A DNA stretch of 64,000 bases from Sphingopyxis sp. MWB1. Its GTDB lineage: Bacteria > Pseudomonadota > Alphaproteobacteria > Sphingomonadales > Sphingomonadaceae. Location: the NCBI RefSeq assembly GCF_000763945.1, contig NZ_JQFJ01000005.1:186001-250000 (forward strand). Reading direction: 5' to 3'. Shown in pieces: positions 1 to 8,798 of the stretch (positions are counted from its first letter, which is position 1; the number at the start of each line of letters is the position of its first letter). The position numbers and the translations under genes are program-made. A model generated the notes under the pieces. The model saw only the letters and a program-made list of their open reading frames with translations, did no database searches and was not told where the DNA came from.

Positions 1-1
1 G

Positions 2-574
2 GAATCGCGCGACCTGCGCCGCCGCTGGGGCGTGATGTTTCAGGGGGGCGCACTGTTTTCCACGCTCAGCGTCGCGGAAAATATCCAGGTTCCGCTGCGC
101 GAATATTATCCGCGGCTCGATGAAAAGCTGCTCGACGAAATCGCCGCCTACAAAGTGGCGATGGTCGGTCTTCCTCCCGATGCCGGTCCCAAATATCCGG
201 CCGAATTGTCGGGCGGCATGGTCAAGCGCGCAGGCCTTGCGCGTGCGCTGGCGCTCGACCCCGCGCTGCTTTTTCTCGACGAGCCTACAGCGGGGCTGGA
301 CCCGATTGGTGCGGCAAAGTTCGACGCCCTGATCCGTGAACTGGCTGACACAATGGGGCTGACCGTCTTCCTGATCACCCATGATCTGGATTCGCTTTAC
401 GCCACCTGCGACCGGGTCGCGGTGCTGGCGGAAAAGAAGGTCATCGCAGTGGGGACGATACCCGAACTGCTGGCGACCGAGCATCCCTGGATACAGGAAT
501 ATTTCAATGGCCCGCGCGGACGCGCCGCGGCGGGCGGCAATCTGACGCAAGGGCGTCAGGATAGGAAAAACTGA
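2..574 (+). CDS. mlaF: ABC transporter ATPase of the Mla/MCE lipid-transport system, 5' end outside window
   Basis: This is the C-terminal part of an ABC ATPase that would energise phospholipid movement between inner and outer membrane. The frame is open to the window edge, so the N-terminal Walker A is missing. Visible parts are the Q-loop (VMFQGG, just after the edge), the signature LSGGMVKRAGLARAL, Walker B LLFLDEPTAGLDP and the switch histidine in ITHD. The extended signature (LSGGM.KR) is typical of the MlaF group. It overlaps the next gene, an MCE-domain protein, by one base (TGATG), as expected for an mla operon; the permease MlaE would lie upstream of the window. The exact subfamily (Mla versus another MCE system) is inferred from the neighbours. 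Confidence 0.9.
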   Translation, partial: ESRDLRRRWGVMFQGGALFSTLSVAENIQVPLREYYPRLDEKLLDEIAAYKVAMVGLPPDAGPKYPAELSGGMVKRAGLARALALDPALLFLDEPTAGLDPIGAAKFDALIRELADTMGLTVFLITHDLDSLYATCDRVAVLAEKKVIAVGTIPELLATEHPWIQEYFNGPRGRAAAGGNLTQGRQDRKN

Positions 575-1515
575 TGGAAACGCGCTCTAACAATATCGTT
601 GTCGGGGTCTTCGTCCTCTTCTTCATGGCGGCGCTCGCCGTGTTCATCGTGTGGATGGCGAATGATAGCGGCGGCGCAAAGCGCCAATATGACATCTTCT
701 TCAAACAGGCCGTCGATGGCCTGAACAAAGGCGCGCAAGTGCAATTTTCCGGCGTTCCCGTGGGCCAGGTGCGCGAAATTGAACTGTGGCGCGACGATCC
801 GCAATTTGTTCGCGTTCGTATCGAGGTCGATGAACAAGTCCCCATTTTGCAGGGCACGACCGCCGCGCTGGAAGGCGTCGGCTTTACCGGCGTGTCGCAA
901 ATCTCGCTCGACGGCGCGGTCAAGGGCGCGCCCCCCATCGCCGACAAGGGACCAGCGGGCAAGCCGGTGATCCCCAATCGCGTCGGCGGCCTTGGCGAAT
1001 TGCTCAACACCGCGCCGCAGCTTCTCCAGCGGCTGTCGACCTTGACCGAACGGCTTGCCGAACTGGTCGATGATGAAAATCAGGCAAGCTTTGCTTCGAT
1101 CCTGAAAAATGTCGAACAGACGACGGCGATCATGGCGCGCAACGGCCCGGCGATCGAAAAGACGCTCGCCGACACGCGCATCGCCATCCAGCAAACGGGC
1201 CATGCCGCCGAACAGATCGGCAATCTGGCCGCGGCAACGCAGGGCACGGTCGATCGCAATATCGACCCGGCGATGGAAAATCTGCGCAACACGCTCGCTT
1301 CGGCCAACCAGTCGATGAAAACACTGGAAGCGACCATCGCCGATGCGCGCCCCGGCCTGCAGACCTTCAGCCAGACGACGATTCCCGAAGCCAATGCGCT
1401 GATCCGCGATTTGCGTCGCACCTCTTCCTCGCTGTCGAGCCTCACTGACAAGCTCGACCAGCAGGGGGCGGGCGCCGTGATCGGTGGCGCGAAGCTGCCC
1501 GACTATAAACCATGA
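574..1515 (+). CDS. mlaD: MCE/MlaD domain protein, inner-membrane anchored
   Basis: A 313-residue periplasmic lipid-binding subunit of the same transporter. It has one N-terminal membrane segment (about residues 8-27: VVGVFVLFFMAALAVFIVWM), then the MCE domain (about 38-115) with the typical GLNKGAQVQFSGVPVGQV stretch, and a long helical C-terminal region rich in Gln/Ala/Thr that probably forms the tunnel or coiled coil of MCE hexamers. Translation is likely coupled to the ATPase (1-nt overlap) and to the following lipoprotein (ATGA, 4-nt overlap). Its length is longer than E. coli MlaD (about 180 residues) and resembles other alphaproteobacterial MCE proteins. Confidence 0.9.
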   Translation: METRSNNIVVGVFVLFFMAALAVFIVWMANDSGGAKRQYDIFFKQAVDGLNKGAQVQFSGVPVGQVREIELWRDDPQFVRVRIEVDEQVPILQGTTAALEGVGFTGVSQISLDGAVKGAPPIADKGPAGKPVIPNRVGGLGELLNTAPQLLQRLSTLTERLAELVDDENQASFASILKNVEQTTAIMARNGPAIEKTLADTRIAIQQTGHAAEQIGNLAAATQGTVDRNIDPAMENLRNTLASANQSMKTLEATIADARPGLQTFSQTTIPEANALIRDLRRTSSSLSSLTDKLDQQGAGAVIGGAKLPDYKP

Positions 1516-2138
1516 GCCTTCAGATGAGGATGTCTGCCATGACCCGCCGCCTGTCCATCCTGACCTTTGGCGCCGCCAGCGCGCTCGCGCTTTCGGCGTG
1601 CGTAAGCCTTGGCGGAAAGCCCCCGCCCTTCCTGCTTACCCTGGAACCCGATGCGGCCCCGGCGACTGGCGAGCTGCGCTCGACCAGTTCGCGAACGCCG
1701 CTGACCATCCTGACCCCCACCGCGCCGCAGAAATTGCGGACCCAGCGCGTGCCAGTGCAACAAGATGGCGCCAGCATCGCTTATGTAAAGGACGCGCAAT
1801 GGGTCGAGGCACCGCAGCGACTTTTCCAGCGGCTGCTCTCTGAAACCATCGCCGCGCGCTCCAGCCGTGTCGTCCTTGACGAAGGGCAATATCTGGCAGC
1901 GCCGGGGGATCAGCTTGCCGGGCAATTGCTCGATTTCGGGGTCGACGCGCGCAGCCAGCAGGCCATCGTCGTCTATCAGGCGATGCTCGTTTCCGCCGAA
2001 GGGAAGACGGTGACGCAGCAGCGTTTCGAAGCGCGCGAACCCATTGGCACCGCGACCGAAGCCAAGCCGGTGGGCGAAGCGCTGACCCGCGCGGCCAATC
2101 GCGTGGCGGGCGAAGTCGCCGCCTGGGTGGATAAATAG
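1512..2138 (+). CDS. ABC-type transport auxiliary lipoprotein (PqiC/DUF330-like)
   Basis: A 208-residue predicted outer-membrane lipoprotein. The signal peptide ends in a lipobox (ALSAC, Cys near residue 30). The rest resembles the auxiliary lipoproteins (ABC_trans_aux, formerly DUF330) that partner MCE transporters: a short N-terminal strand with YVKDAQWVEAPQRLFQRLL, typical of the family. Its start overlaps the MCE gene stop by 4 nt (ATGA), making this the third gene of one operon. A second ATG at codon 6 or codon 10 could also be used. It probably contacts the MCE barrel at the outer membrane; this is family knowledge, not shown by the sequence. Confidence 0.82.
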   Translation: MSLQMRMSAMTRRLSILTFGAASALALSACVSLGGKPPPFLLTLEPDAAPATGELRSTSSRTPLTILTPTAPQKLRTQRVPVQQDGASIAYVKDAQWVEAPQRLFQRLLSETIAARSSRVVLDEGQYLAAPGDQLAGQLLDFGVDARSQQAIVVYQAMLVSAEGKTVTQQRFEAREPIGTATEAKPVGEALTRAANRVAGEVAAWVDK

Positions 2139-2229
2139 GCGGGCTTCGCGCGGTCACTTCATTACCTGCGGCATAATCGCCAGCGCGCGCGCCGCTCGCT
2201 AGGCCAGCCTCCACAAGGGGAGGCGGGCC

Positions 2230-3156
2230 ATGGATCGACGCAATTTTTTCTCGGGGGCCGTGACGGGGGGCCTTGTCGGCGCCGCGGCCATGGCGGCGCC
2301 GTTGCTGGGACGCCCGGCGCCTTCGCTTTCTGAGTGCGGAGGGTCGGGCAGCGCTTTTGTCGCGGGTCGCGATGGCACGGCGCTGTTCGTGCGCGACTGG
2401 GGCGCGGGAAAGCCGCTGCTCTTTCTTTCGGGCTGGGCCTTACCGTCCGATTTCTGGCAATATCAAATGCTCGCGGCGGCGCAAAACGGCTACCGCGCCG
2501 TCGCCTATGACCGGCGCGGCCATGGCCGCTCGGCCGATCCGGGGCGCGGCTATGACCATGAGAGCCTTGCCGACGATCTGGCGGCGGTGATCGCCGCACG
2601 CGGCTTGTCGGACGTCACCCTGATTGCGCATTCGATGGGAGGGACCGAGGTTGCCCGCTATTTCGCGCGTCACGGCGGACATGGGGTATCGCGAGTGGCC
2701 CTAATCAGCACCATTACGCCCTTTTTGATGAAGGGGCCGGACAATGTCGCCGGGATCGACCCGGCGCTGCTGGCCGCGCTCAACGCCCCGCTGCGGCGCG
2801 ACTTTCCCGCTTGGGTTGCCAAAAACACCCCGCCTTTCTTCACCCCGGATACGTCCGCCGAAATGAAGACATGGGGGCAGCAGATGATGTTGATGACCTC
2901 GCTGCTCGCCGCCGCCGAACTTGCCGAGGCCAATGCCCGCACCGATTTTCGCGCTGATGTAAGGCGGATCGGCGTGCCGACTCTGCTCATCCACGGCGAC
3001 CGCGATGCCTCGGCCCCCTTGCCGCTGACTGCACAGGCGACCGCCGCCTTGCTACCCAATGGCGCGCTCACCATCTATGAAGGCGCACCGCATGGCCTTC
3101 CCCTCACCCATGGCGAGCGCCTGAATGCCGATATGCTGCGCTTTGTGAGAGGCTGA
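2230..3156 (+). CDS. alpha/beta hydrolase with Tat-like signal peptide
   Basis: A 308-residue serine hydrolase of the alpha/beta fold. The N terminus (MDRRNFFSGAVTGG...) carries twin arginines followed by a hydrophobic Ala/Gly-rich segment, consistent with Tat export. The oxyanion region is FLSGWALPSDFW, the nucleophile elbow is AHSMGG (Ser near residue 138), the acid is probably in LLIHGDRDASAP and the histidine in EGAPHGLPLTH. This layout resembles non-haem chloroperoxidase/arylesterase-type enzymes, but the substrate cannot be told. It has its own leader region after the mla operon; an AGGGGAGG purine run about 5 nt before the ATG supports the start. Confidence 0.85.
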   Translation: MDRRNFFSGAVTGGLVGAAAMAAPLLGRPAPSLSECGGSGSAFVAGRDGTALFVRDWGAGKPLLFLSGWALPSDFWQYQMLAAAQNGYRAVAYDRRGHGRSADPGRGYDHESLADDLAAVIAARGLSDVTLIAHSMGGTEVARYFARHGGHGVSRVALISTITPFLMKGPDNVAGIDPALLAALNAPLRRDFPAWVAKNTPPFFTPDTSAEMKTWGQQMMLMTSLLAAAELAEANARTDFRADVRRIGVPTLLIHGDRDASAPLPLTAQATAALLPNGALTIYEGAPHGLPLTHGERLNADMLRFVRG

Positions 3157-3251
3157 CCCCGCGGCGTCCTCGTCAATTCTGGCCGCCCTTTACCGCCCCC
3201 TCCTCCCTTGTCAAAGCGGCAGACCATCCCTATCTGGCGCGCGCACGGCCT

Positions 3252-3300
3252 CTTTCGGGTTTCCGGCCGGCAATCTCCCACGAGCCCGCCGACCGAAAGG
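3252..3300 (+). promoter_or_regulatory. Possible RBS-masking hairpin upstream of sugE-like gene
   Basis: An outer stem pairs 3252-3260 (CTTTCGGGT) with 3292-3300 (ACCGAAAGG, one bulged G) and an inner stem pairs 3265-3271 (GGCCGGC) with 3284-3290 (GCCCGCC, one mismatch). The 3' arm contains the AAAGG Shine-Dalgarno of the downstream SMR exporter. Guanidine riboswitches often control this exporter family, but I cannot match this sequence confidently to any guanidine riboswitch consensus. Confidence 0.35.
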
Positions 3301-3308
3301 ATATGCTC

Positions 3309-3629
3309 ATGGGGTGGATTATTCTCGCCATCGCCGTTGTCACCGAAATCATCTGGGCACTCAGCCTGAAATGGGCCGCGACCGTCGGCACCTGGCAGGC
3401 GTCGATGGTGCCCATCACGCTCAGCTTCCTCAATATGGCGCTGCTCGCCTTTGCGATGCGCGAGATTTCCGCCGGCACTGCCTATGCGATCTGGACCGGC
3501 CTGGGCGCGGTCGGGGTGATCATCGGCGGCACCATCCTTTTTGGCGAAAAGGTCAGTTTGGTTCAGGCGGCCTTTATGACGCTGATCGTCATTGGCGTCG
3601 TCGGAACCAAGCTGTTCGCCGCCCAATAG
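3309..3629 (+). CDS. sugE: SMR-family small exporter, SugE/Gdx (guanidinium) type
   Basis: A 106-residue four-helix small multidrug resistance protein that works as an antiparallel dimer and exchanges protons for a cation. The catalytic glutamate in helix 1 is Glu13 (VVTEIIWALSLKW), and the GTAYAIWTGLGAVG motif in helix 3 places it in the SugE/Gdx group, which exports guanidinium, rather than the EmrE drug-export group. I chose ATG 3309 because AAAGGA ends 7 nt upstream; the in-frame ATG at 3303 sits almost on that Shine-Dalgarno. The upstream leader can fold over the RBS. Family members also export some quaternary ammonium compounds. Confidence 0.88.
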   Translation: MGWIILAIAVVTEIIWALSLKWAATVGTWQASMVPITLSFLNMALLAFAMREISAGTAYAIWTGLGAVGVIIGGTILFGEKVSLVQAAFMTLIVIGVVGTKLFAAQ

Positions 3630-3729
3630 GCAGCTGATCCCTCAAACGCCTTCCCGTCTCTGCTCCCCCCTCCCTCGCCAATGGCCCAAGGGAGGCGGCG
3701 CCCCGGCGTGATCGATGCATTTTCTGTTG

Positions 3730-3746
3730 ACGTTATGATATTACAT
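3730..3746 (+). promoter_or_regulatory. Candidate Zur operator upstream of the ZnuD-like receptor
   Basis: The core GTTATGATATTAC at 3732-3744 matches the remembered Zur palindrome GTTATANTATAAC at 11 of 13 positions, counting N as a match, and lies about 40 nt before the receptor start codon. The flanks (AC at left, AT at right) extend the dyad. The downstream gene has zinc-receptor features, which supports the assignment. It is a pattern match only. Confidence 0.55.
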
Positions 3747-3786
3747 TACGTAAATGCCGCGCGATTCATCAGGGAGCATCGCATTC

Positions 3787-6114
3787 ATGTCCAAGGAAAA
3801 TTTTCGCCGGAGCGCTACTGCGCTTTTGGCAAGTGCATCGGTTATCGGCAGCATCGCTGCGGCGGCGCCCGCATCCGCCGCGACCAGTGAAGTCGCAGAG
3901 GATGTCGCCGACAATGTCGATGGCAAAGCAAAGGCCCGCACGCCCCGCGCCCATGACATTGTCGTGACCGGCCAATCGCTGGCGTCGGACACATTATCCC
4001 CCTTGCCCGTACAATTGCTGACCGGCGACGAGTTGGTTCACCGCCGCCAGGGCGGGCTCGGCGAAACGCTTGCGGGGCTGCCGGGCGTTCATCTCGACAA
4101 TTTCGGCGGCGGCGCCTCGCGCCCCGTGATCCGTGGCCAGACCATGCCGCGCATCGAAATATTGACCGACGGCGCCAATTTGTTCGACGCATCCTCGGTC
4201 TCGCCGGACCATGCCATCACCACAGATCCGCTGCTGCTCGACGCCATCGAGATTCAGCGCGGCCCGGCGGCGGTGCGCTATGGCGGCAACGCCGTGAATG
4301 GTGTGGTCAATCTGATCGACAGCAAAGTGCCCAAGGTCATTCCCGAAGGCGGGCTGAGCGGCGCAGCCGAGGCGCGCTATGGCACCGGCGCCAGGGAACA
4401 GGCCCTCGCCGGGCGGGTGACCGCGGGGACGGGCATGTTCGCCGTCCATGTCGAAGGCGCATATCATGTGGCGGATGATTATGACGTCCCCAATGGCTAT
4501 GGCAGCGACAGGCTGCAGGACTCATTTGCGGAGGGTAGCACGTATAGCGCCGGTGCCTCGCTGGTCACATCGCGCGGCTATATCGGCGCTGCCTATACGC
4601 GGCAGAACAGCGAATATGGGCTTCCCGGCCATTCGCATCGCAACGCCGTCTGTCACACCCATGGCCGCGACCTGCATTGCGCGGCGCATGATCAATATGA
4701 CGATCCCTTCGGCTCCTCCGACGACCATACCGCCTCGATCAAGCTCAAGAGCGACCGCATCGATCTGCGCGGCGATTTCGCCGATCTCTTGCCCGGTTTT
4801 TCGCATCTCCGGCTGCGCGGTTCCTATACCGATTACCGCCATGACGAGATTGACGGCCCCGCGCTGTTCAGCCGTTATACCAACAAGGTCTGGGATGGCC
4901 GCATTGAACTGACGCACAAGCCGCTGTTGGGCTTCACCGGCACCTTTGGCATGCAATATACCGATGGGACATTCAGCGGCCTCAACGTCAACAATCTGCA
5001 CCAGAAACCCGGTTCGACCAATTCGTCGGGGCTGTACAACAATGTCATTCCGCCCTTTTACCATGTGACGGAGAATATCGGGATATTCCTGAGCGAACGG
5101 CGGGCGTTCGGGCCGGTCGAAATCGAGCTCGCCGCGCGCAAGGATTGGCGGGAAATCACCCTGCCCACGCCCGAACATTATTTCACCGTCGCGCCGCACG
5201 CCGAAGCGGCCATCACCGCGATTTACGAGCGGCTCTATGGGGCGGATTGGCGCAATGTGATGAAAGCCAATGCCATCGCCGCCTATCATCGCAACAATCC
5301 GGATGCGAAGCATAAGCCCTTTTCGGCATCGCTCGGCGCCACCTGGAATATTGGCAATGGCTATTCAGCAGCCCTTTCGCTTGCCCGGACCGAGCGCGCG
5401 CCCAATGTCCGCGAGCTTTACGCCTATGGCAATAATCTGGCGACCAACAGCTATGAGGTCGGCCTGTCGCAGACGCGGCGTGCATCCTCAACCTTTCCCG
5501 AAAAGCGCACCGATGTGATGGAAACGACCAAGTCGGTCGACCTCACGCTTCGCAAGAGCGGGGGGCCGCTGGAATTTGAAATCGGGCTTTTCCACCAGGA
5601 TATCGACGAGTATATTTTCGCTGAGCTGATCGAGACCGACACCGAAACAGGGGTTCCCGCCAATTATCTTCTCTATGTCGCGGCCGATGCCCGATTTCAG
5701 GGGGTTGATGGCCAGATCAGCTATCATCTGGACCCGACCACCCGCCTCACCATCTTTGGCGATTATGTCGATGCCAAGCTGAAGAGCGATGACGATAATC
5801 TGCCTCGTATTCCGCCGGGCCGGCTGGGCGCGCGCCTAAACTATGCCGAAGGGCCGCTGTCGTCCGACATCGAATATTATCATAGCTTCGCGCAGGACCG
5901 TTTCGCCTCCTATGAAACGCGCACCGCGGGCTATCATATGCTCAACGCAACGATTGCCTATCGTTTCGATCTGGGCGAGGCGAAAAATGTCGAATTTTAC
6001 CTGCGCGGCACCAATTTGATGAATGAGCTGGCCTATGCCCACACCTCTTTCGTCAAAAACCAGTCGCCGCTTCGCGGGCGCAGCCTGGCCATCGGGATGC
6101 GGCATCAATTTTGA
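3787..6114 (+). CDS. znuD: TonB-dependent receptor, ZnuD-like zinc uptake receptor
   Basis: A 775-residue outer-membrane receptor. Residues 1-31 are a signal peptide ending ASA; a TonB-box-like HDIVVTG follows at 56-62, then the plug and a 22-strand barrel ending in the outer-membrane signal (...GMRHQF, C-terminal Phe). The plug carries DASSVSPDHAITTDP; the SPDH residues Asp141/His142 correspond to zinc ligands described in meningococcal ZnuD. An extracellular loop at about 282-314 holds seven His and two Cys, as expected for metal capture. ATG 3787 follows AGGGAG and leaves a clean signal peptide; the in-frame ATG at 3754 would add 11 non-signal residues. A candidate Zur box lies upstream and a terminator follows. 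No zinc ABC transporter is visible nearby. Confidence 0.85.
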   Translation: MSKENFRRSATALLASASVIGSIAAAAPASAATSEVAEDVADNVDGKAKARTPRAHDIVVTGQSLASDTLSPLPVQLLTGDELVHRRQGGLGETLAGLPGVHLDNFGGGASRPVIRGQTMPRIEILTDGANLFDASSVSPDHAITTDPLLLDAIEIQRGPAAVRYGGNAVNGVVNLIDSKVPKVIPEGGLSGAAEARYGTGAREQALAGRVTAGTGMFAVHVEGAYHVADDYDVPNGYGSDRLQDSFAEGSTYSAGASLVTSRGYIGAAYTRQNSEYGLPGHSHRNAVCHTHGRDLHCAAHDQYDDPFGSSDDHTASIKLKSDRIDLRGDFADLLPGFSHLRLRGSYTDYRHDEIDGPALFSRYTNKVWDGRIELTHKPLLGFTGTFGMQYTDGTFSGLNVNNLHQKPGSTNSSGLYNNVIPPFYHVTENIGIFLSERRAFGPVEIELAARKDWREITLPTPEHYFTVAPHAEAAITAIYERLYGADWRNVMKANAIAAYHRNNPDAKHKPFSASLGATWNIGNGYSAALSLARTERAPNVRELYAYGNNLATNSYEVGLSQTRRASSTFPEKRTDVMETTKSVDLTLRKSGGPLEFEIGLFHQDIDEYIFAELIETDTETGVPANYLLYVAADARFQGVDGQISYHLDPTTRLTIFGDYVDAKLKSDDDNLPRIPPGRLGARLNYAEGPLSSDIEYYHSFAQDRFASYETRTAGYHMLNATIAYRFDLGEAKNVEFYLRGTNLMNELAYAHTSFVKNQSPLRGRSLAIGMRHQF

Positions 6115-6121
6115 GGCATGA

Positions 6122-6151
6122 GGGGGCGACCGAAAGGCTCCGCCCCCTTTT
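6122..6151 (+). terminator. Rho-independent terminator after znuD-like gene
   Basis: GGGGGCG (6122-6128) pairs with CGCCCCC (6141-6147), followed directly by TTTT. It sits 8 nt past the receptor stop codon and separates it from convergent pepN. Confidence 0.75.
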
Positions 6152-6157
6152 CCGGTC

Positions 6158-8752
6158 TCAGCCCGCGAGGCTTTTTGACGCCTGCTCGGTGACGTCGCGC
6201 GAGAGGCCCGGTTGAGCGAGGATGCGGACGAGTTCAGCCTTCATCAGCGCCTGTCGTGCCTCGTCAAAGCGCTTCCAGCGGCCAAGCGGGGGCACCATGC
6301 GCGCGGCGGTCTGCGGATTTTTGGGGTCGAGCGCGATCACCAGATCGGCGAGCAGGCGGTAACCCGCGCCATCGGCCTGGTGAAAGGCCGCCTGATTGGA
6401 GGCAAAGGCGCCGTAGAGCGCGCGCACGCGATTGGGATTGCCAAGGGTGAAATCGGCGTGACCCGCCAGATCGGCGACCGCCGCCGCCGTGTCAGGGCGC
6501 TGCGCCCAGGCCTGCACCTGAAACCATTTGTCGAGCACGAGCGGATTGTCGCGGTAACGCTGATAGAAAATATCGAGCGCATGGGCGCGCTCGTCGCTGT
6601 CGCCATGCGCGAGCACCGCCAGCGCCGCCTGCCGCTCGGTCATGCCATCGGCGGCGGAGAAAATGTCAAAGGCGATGCGCGGCGCATCTTCGGCTCCCCT
6701 CGCCGCCAGATAGGCCAGCGCCACCCCGCGCAGGCGGCGGTGCCCCTTCGCGTCGGGGCTGAGGTCGGTCGCGGGCGGCGCGGGCTTCGCCAATAGCGCG
6801 CGCCACGCGCCATCCAGCGCGCGTCCCAATTCGCCCTGCAGCGCCAGCCGTTCGCGGCGGATGGCGTCGGGATCAACGGTGACCATCTGGTCGCCGATGA
6901 AGGCTTCGCTCGGCAGATTGACCGCCTCGGCGACGAAAGCCGGATCAGCCTCCGCCCCATCCAGCGTCAGCGCCACCGCGTCGATCACCGGCGCGCGATC
7001 CCCCGCCTTGCCTGCGACCGCAGCGACCAGCGTGTCGAGCATCAATTGCTGCAAGGCTTCATAGCGGGCGAAAGGATCATCATCGCTCGTCGCGAGCCAG
7101 GCAAGCTCGCCCGGCGCGCGATCATATTCGACGATCACCGGCGCGGAAAAACCGCGATTGATCGAAAGCGCAGGCCGCGTGGCAAAGCGGCCCAGCGGCA
7201 CGCGCTGCTGCGCTTCGGCGAGGATGACGAGCGTGTCGGCCATCGCCTCTGCCCCGGCGTCCATGGCGAAGGCGGCAAGGCGCAGCGGGATCATCATCGG
7301 CTGTTTGTTCGGCTGTCCCGGTGTCGCCGGCACGCTTTGTGCGATGTCGAGCGACCATTCGCCGGCTTCCTCGACCAGCGAAATGCGGAGGCGGGGCGTG
7401 CCCGCCTGTTCATACCAGCGGCGGAATTGCGACAGGTCGATGCCCCCGCCCTCCTCCATCGCGCGGACAAAATCCTCGCAGGTGGCGGCTTCGCCATCGT
7501 GGCGATCAAAATAAAGATCGGTGGCGCGGCGGAATTTTTCCGGCCCTAGCAGAGTCGCCATCATGCGGATAATCTCCGCCCCCTTGTTATAGATGGTGGC
7601 GGTGTAGAAGTTGGATATTTCCTGATAGCTGTCGGGGCGGATCGGATGGGCGAGCGGCCCCGCATCCTCCGGAAATTGCGCGGCGCGCAGCAGGCGGACA
7701 TCCTCGATTCTCTTGACCGCTGCCGAGCCCATGGCGGCGGAGAAACTCTGGTCGCGATAGACGGTGAAGCCTTCTTTCAGGCTCAACTGGAACCAGTCGC
7801 GGCAGGTGACACGATTGCCCGACCAATTGTGGAAATATTCATGCGCGACGACGCCTTCGACCCCGTCATAATCCATGTCGGTCGCGGTGTCGGGATCGGC
7901 AAGGATATAGCGGGTGTTGAAGATGTTCAGCCCCTTATTCTCCATCGCCCCCATATTGAAATCGCTGACCGCGACGATGTTAAACAGATCAAGATCATAT
8001 TCGCGGCCATAAACCTCTTCATCCCACTTCATGCTGTTCTTGAGCGCGGTCATGGCATGATGGGTGCGGTCTTCATCGCCCTTGCGGACCCAGATGCCCA
8101 GTTCGACGCGGCGGCCCGACAGGGTGGTGAAATGGTCGCGGTTGACGACCAGATCGCCCGCGACCAGCGCGAAGAGATAGCTGGGCTTGGGCCAGGGATC
8201 TTCCCACAGCGCCCAGTGGCGCCCATCCTCGCCCTCCCCCGCCGCGACGCAATTGCCGTTCGACAAGAGGATCGGAAAGGCCGCATTGTCGCCCTCCATC
8301 CGCACCTTGTAGCGGCTGAGCACATCGGGACGGTCGGGGTGGAAGGTGATACGGCGAAAGCCTTCGGCCTCGCACTGGGTGCAGAGCATCCCGCCCGAGG
8401 CATAAAGGCCCATGAGCTGGCTGTTCGCCGCCGGGTCGATGCGCGTTTCAATCTCCACCGTCGCGGCGCGGCGGTCACCCAGATCAACGAGCAGGTCGCT
8501 GCCCTCCATGCGCCAGTCATTCCATGTCTCGCCATCGACGCGCAGCGCCAGCGGCTCGATTCCGTCGCCGCGCAACAGCAGCGGCGCGGGGCCTTCCCCA
8601 TTGCGCTCGACCGACAGGGCGGCGGTCACATGTGTCTGCTCCAGCCCCAGCGCGAAATCGAGCGCGATATCGGGGAGCAGCCATTCGGGCGAACGATAGT
8701 CGCCGCGATGGATGGTAACAGGGGCAGCGGGCGTCGAAGAGGCGTCAGTCAT
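6158..8752 (-). CDS. pepN: Aminopeptidase N (M1 family zinc metallopeptidase)
   Basis: An 864-residue cytoplasmic aminopeptidase that removes N-terminal residues, preferring Ala/Lys/Arg, in peptide turnover. The substrate motif GAMEN is at 268-272; the zinc site is HEYFH at 304-308 with the third ligand Glu327 (SLKEG). The surrounding NWSGNRVTCRDWFQLSLKEG is characteristic of the bacterial PepN type. N-terminal saddle domain, catalytic domain, beta domain and a helical C-terminal half-ring (from about 535) are present, and the length fits E. coli PepN (870). It is convergent with znuD and divergent from the following epimerase-like gene, with a 46-bp shared upstream region. Confidence 0.96.
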   Translation of the reverse strand: MTDASSTPAAPVTIHRGDYRSPEWLLPDIALDFALGLEQTHVTAALSVERNGEGPAPLLLRGDGIEPLALRVDGETWNDWRMEGSDLLVDLGDRRAATVEIETRIDPAANSQLMGLYASGGMLCTQCEAEGFRRITFHPDRPDVLSRYKVRMEGDNAAFPILLSNGNCVAAGEGEDGRHWALWEDPWPKPSYLFALVAGDLVVNRDHFTTLSGRRVELGIWVRKGDEDRTHHAMTALKNSMKWDEEVYGREYDLDLFNIVAVSDFNMGAMENKGLNIFNTRYILADPDTATDMDYDGVEGVVAHEYFHNWSGNRVTCRDWFQLSLKEGFTVYRDQSFSAAMGSAAVKRIEDVRLLRAAQFPEDAGPLAHPIRPDSYQEISNFYTATIYNKGAEIIRMMATLLGPEKFRRATDLYFDRHDGEAATCEDFVRAMEEGGGIDLSQFRRWYEQAGTPRLRISLVEEAGEWSLDIAQSVPATPGQPNKQPMMIPLRLAAFAMDAGAEAMADTLVILAEAQQRVPLGRFATRPALSINRGFSAPVIVEYDRAPGELAWLATSDDDPFARYEALQQLMLDTLVAAVAGKAGDRAPVIDAVALTLDGAEADPAFVAEAVNLPSEAFIGDQMVTVDPDAIRRERLALQGELGRALDGAWRALLAKPAPPATDLSPDAKGHRRLRGVALAYLAARGAEDAPRIAFDIFSAADGMTERQAALAVLAHGDSDERAHALDIFYQRYRDNPLVLDKWFQVQAWAQRPDTAAAVADLAGHADFTLGNPNRVRALYGAFASNQAAFHQADGAGYRLLADLVIALDPKNPQTAARMVPPLGRWKRFDEARQALMKAELVRILAQPGLSRDVTEQASKSLAG

Positions 8753-8798
8753 GCATCGGGTCTAGGCGCGGCGCGGCAGGCGCGCAATAAGGGGTGCG

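Noticed and set aside
3241..3300. Canonical guanidine riboswitch upstream of the SugE-like gene
   Set aside because: Only an ACGG and ACGA are present, without the paired stems of the known guanidine classes. Kept as an unclassified hairpin.
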